Made by a program: the position numbers and the translations under genes. Shown here in pieces: positions 4,872 through 5,859 of a DNA stretch of 5,859 nucleotides; position 1 is the stretch's first letter, and each line of letters begins with the position of its first letter. The DNA is from Candidatus Zipacnadia bacterium (lineage in GTDB: Bacteria; Armatimonadota; Zipacnadia; Zipacnadales; Zipacnadaceae), in assembly GCA_029821515.1 (NCBI GenBank), contig JALGTD010000105.1:1-5859 (forward strand). Direction: 5' to 3'. Under the pieces are notes generated by a model that was not told the origin of the DNA, searched no databases, and saw only the letters and a list, made by a program, of their open reading frames with translations.

Positions 4872-5859
4872 TTACAGGCGTGGGTGGCGCTGGCGGCGGG
4901 CGGGAAGCTGTGGGAAGGCGGCGTGCGGCTCGTGCTGATACCAGTAGGCTACCGAGCAAATGTCGTCGGTCAGCGGCTCATAGACTCCATCCGGCCACCA
5001 GCCCAGCGCCTGTACTGTCACCCGCAGGTCCTCCTCGAAGCGAATCGGGTCCATAATGTGCCAGCGATACAGCCCGTGCTTGGGTACCTTGCCCTCTTCC
5101 CTATGGTAGAGGGGATAGCCAAGAAACGAGGTTGAGTAGGTCTCGTCGCCAAATCCCCACGCGCCGCCGAAGTAATCCTCAGTACCCGTCCCACAGATGG
5201 TCGGATAGTCCTGGTCACCATCAATGTAAAACTTGACCTCCCCCTCGCCCCACCACCCATCGGAGAACTGCGTCCAGGCCAGGTAGGTACCAACGTACTG
5301 GCCCTTGCCTTTTACTTCGTCGAGGATACTATGCTCAGGCACCTCCCGCGTGGTCATAGAGCGCCGCCATTGGGCATGGAAATAGGCGCTGTCTTCGGGG
5401 ATCTCACCAAGCGCGTAGGTGATCTGGTAGAAGAACCCCCCGATTGGCTCAGGATGCTGGCTCTCGATGGTAATCCGAGCGCCTTCGTTAAAGGGCATCG
5501 GCCAGTAACAGTTGAATCCCCCGCTGGGATTGACTGCCACCGGCAGCGAGTTGATATTGCAGCGAATACCGTGGCCGTTGCAGAAGAAGTCCCCCAGCGG
5601 CACCTCTACCGAAGGATTATCCTCCCCATCCCAGAACATCCGCAGCACGCAGGCACGGTAGGCTACCGGATCCACAGTCATCCAGATATGCTGAATAACG
5701 CCGGGGCCGTCAATTTCCGCCAGGGTTGTGGTCGTTTCAGCAGGCAGACTAATGCACGGTCGCACCTTCCAGCCTATACCTAGCTCCCGCGCTGCCCCCT
5801 GCCCACCGGGCTCAGCCTGCGCGCCGCCACCCTTAGCGCCGTCAGGATTCTCCGCCGAG
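4872..5859 (-). CDS. DUF2961 / GH172-family glycoside hydrolase-like protein (5' truncated by window edge)
   Basis: The visible 328 residues match DUF2961, now glycoside hydrolase family GH172, whose characterised members act on alpha-D-fructofuranosides and D-arabinofuranosides. A GTG at 5765 could be taken as the start, but the frame stays open to the edge and encodes family sequence before it (ENPDGAKGGGAQAEPGG, then AARELGIGWKVRPCI), so the gene begins beyond 5859. Further signatures, numbered from the first visible codon, are EIDGPGVIQHIW at 48-59, the aromatic and polar stretch WWGEGEVKFYIDGD at 202-215, and GTGTEDYFGGAWGF at 223-236. E205 or E207 together with E227 are candidate catalytic carboxylates, judged by position in the family. 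The end SVAYWYQHEPHAAFP at 302-316 is the usual C-terminal signature. No signal peptide can be judged because the N-terminus is missing. The gene converges with the MscS-like gene across a 36-nt gap in which I see no clear terminator. The carbohydrate role fits the isomerase pair on the same strand, although the two are not contiguous. Confidence 0.9.
   Translation of the reverse strand, partial: SAENPDGAKGGGAQAEPGGQGAARELGIGWKVRPCISLPAETTTTLAEIDGPGVIQHIWMTVDPVAYRACVLRMFWDGEDNPSVEVPLGDFFCNGHGIRCNINSLPVAVNPSGGFNCYWPMPFNEGARITIESQHPEPIGGFFYQITYALGEIPEDSAYFHAQWRRSMTTREVPEHSILDEVKGKGQYVGTYLAWTQFSDGWWGEGEVKFYIDGDQDYPTICGTGTEDYFGGAWGFGDETYSTSFLGYPLYHREEGKVPKHGLYRWHIMDPIRFEEDLRVTVQALGWWPDGVYEPLTDDICSVAYWYQHEPHAAFPQLPARRQRHPRL

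Noticed and set aside
5763..5765. GTG at 5765 as the start of the GH172-like gene
   Set aside because: The frame is open for 31 more codons to the window edge and encodes sequence typical of the family N-terminal region, so this is an internal Val codon.

Overview
The window looks like a piece of a moderately GC-rich bacterial chromosome. It has ordinary bacterial Shine-Dalgarno sequences, GTG starts and short intergenic gaps. The gene content (an RND exporter, 'YHNH'-type sugar-phosphate isomerase-like TIM barrels and a DUF2961/GH172 protein) is typical of environmental, carbohydrate-degrading lineages such as Armatimonadota, Planctomycetota or related candidate phyla. That placement is inference from gene content only; no rRNA or marker gene is present.

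Layout. (1) Positions 1-620, + strand: the C-terminal part of an RND-family inner-membrane exporter, cut by the left edge. (2) Positions 621-729: convergent spacer holding a hairpin plus T-rich tail that works as an intrinsic terminator on the - strand. (3) Positions 730-2295, - strand: two tandem paralogous sugar-phosphate isomerase/epimerase-like TIM barrels. They are 33 nt apart and have identical Shine-Dalgarno boxes at identical spacing. (4) Positions 2296-2506: divergent intergenic region with a 29-bp imperfect inverted repeat just upstream of the isomerase pair, a very strong Shine-Dalgarno-like element followed by a four-codon ORF on the - strand, and a good sigma70-like promoter pointing right. 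(5) Positions 2507-4835, + strand: a tight three-gene operon. It encodes a RecB/Cas4-like PD-(D/E)XK protein that keeps four Fe-S-type cysteines but has lost key catalytic positions, a secreted and membrane-anchored MA-type (gluzincin) metallopeptidase, and an unusually short MscS-type channel. The first two genes overlap by 4 nt; the second and third are 2 nt apart. (6) Positions 4872-5859, - strand: a DUF2961/GH172 glycoside hydrolase-like protein whose reading frame stays open past the right edge.

The - strand genes (isomerase pair, GH172-like protein) fit a carbohydrate-use theme: cleavage of an unusual furanoside or similar glycan, then sugar isomerisation or keto-sugar chemistry. They are separated by the + strand operon, whose function is unknown. 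That operon is the most interesting part of the window because its three products are not a combination I recognise. No mobile element, CRISPR array, tRNA or rRNA was seen.
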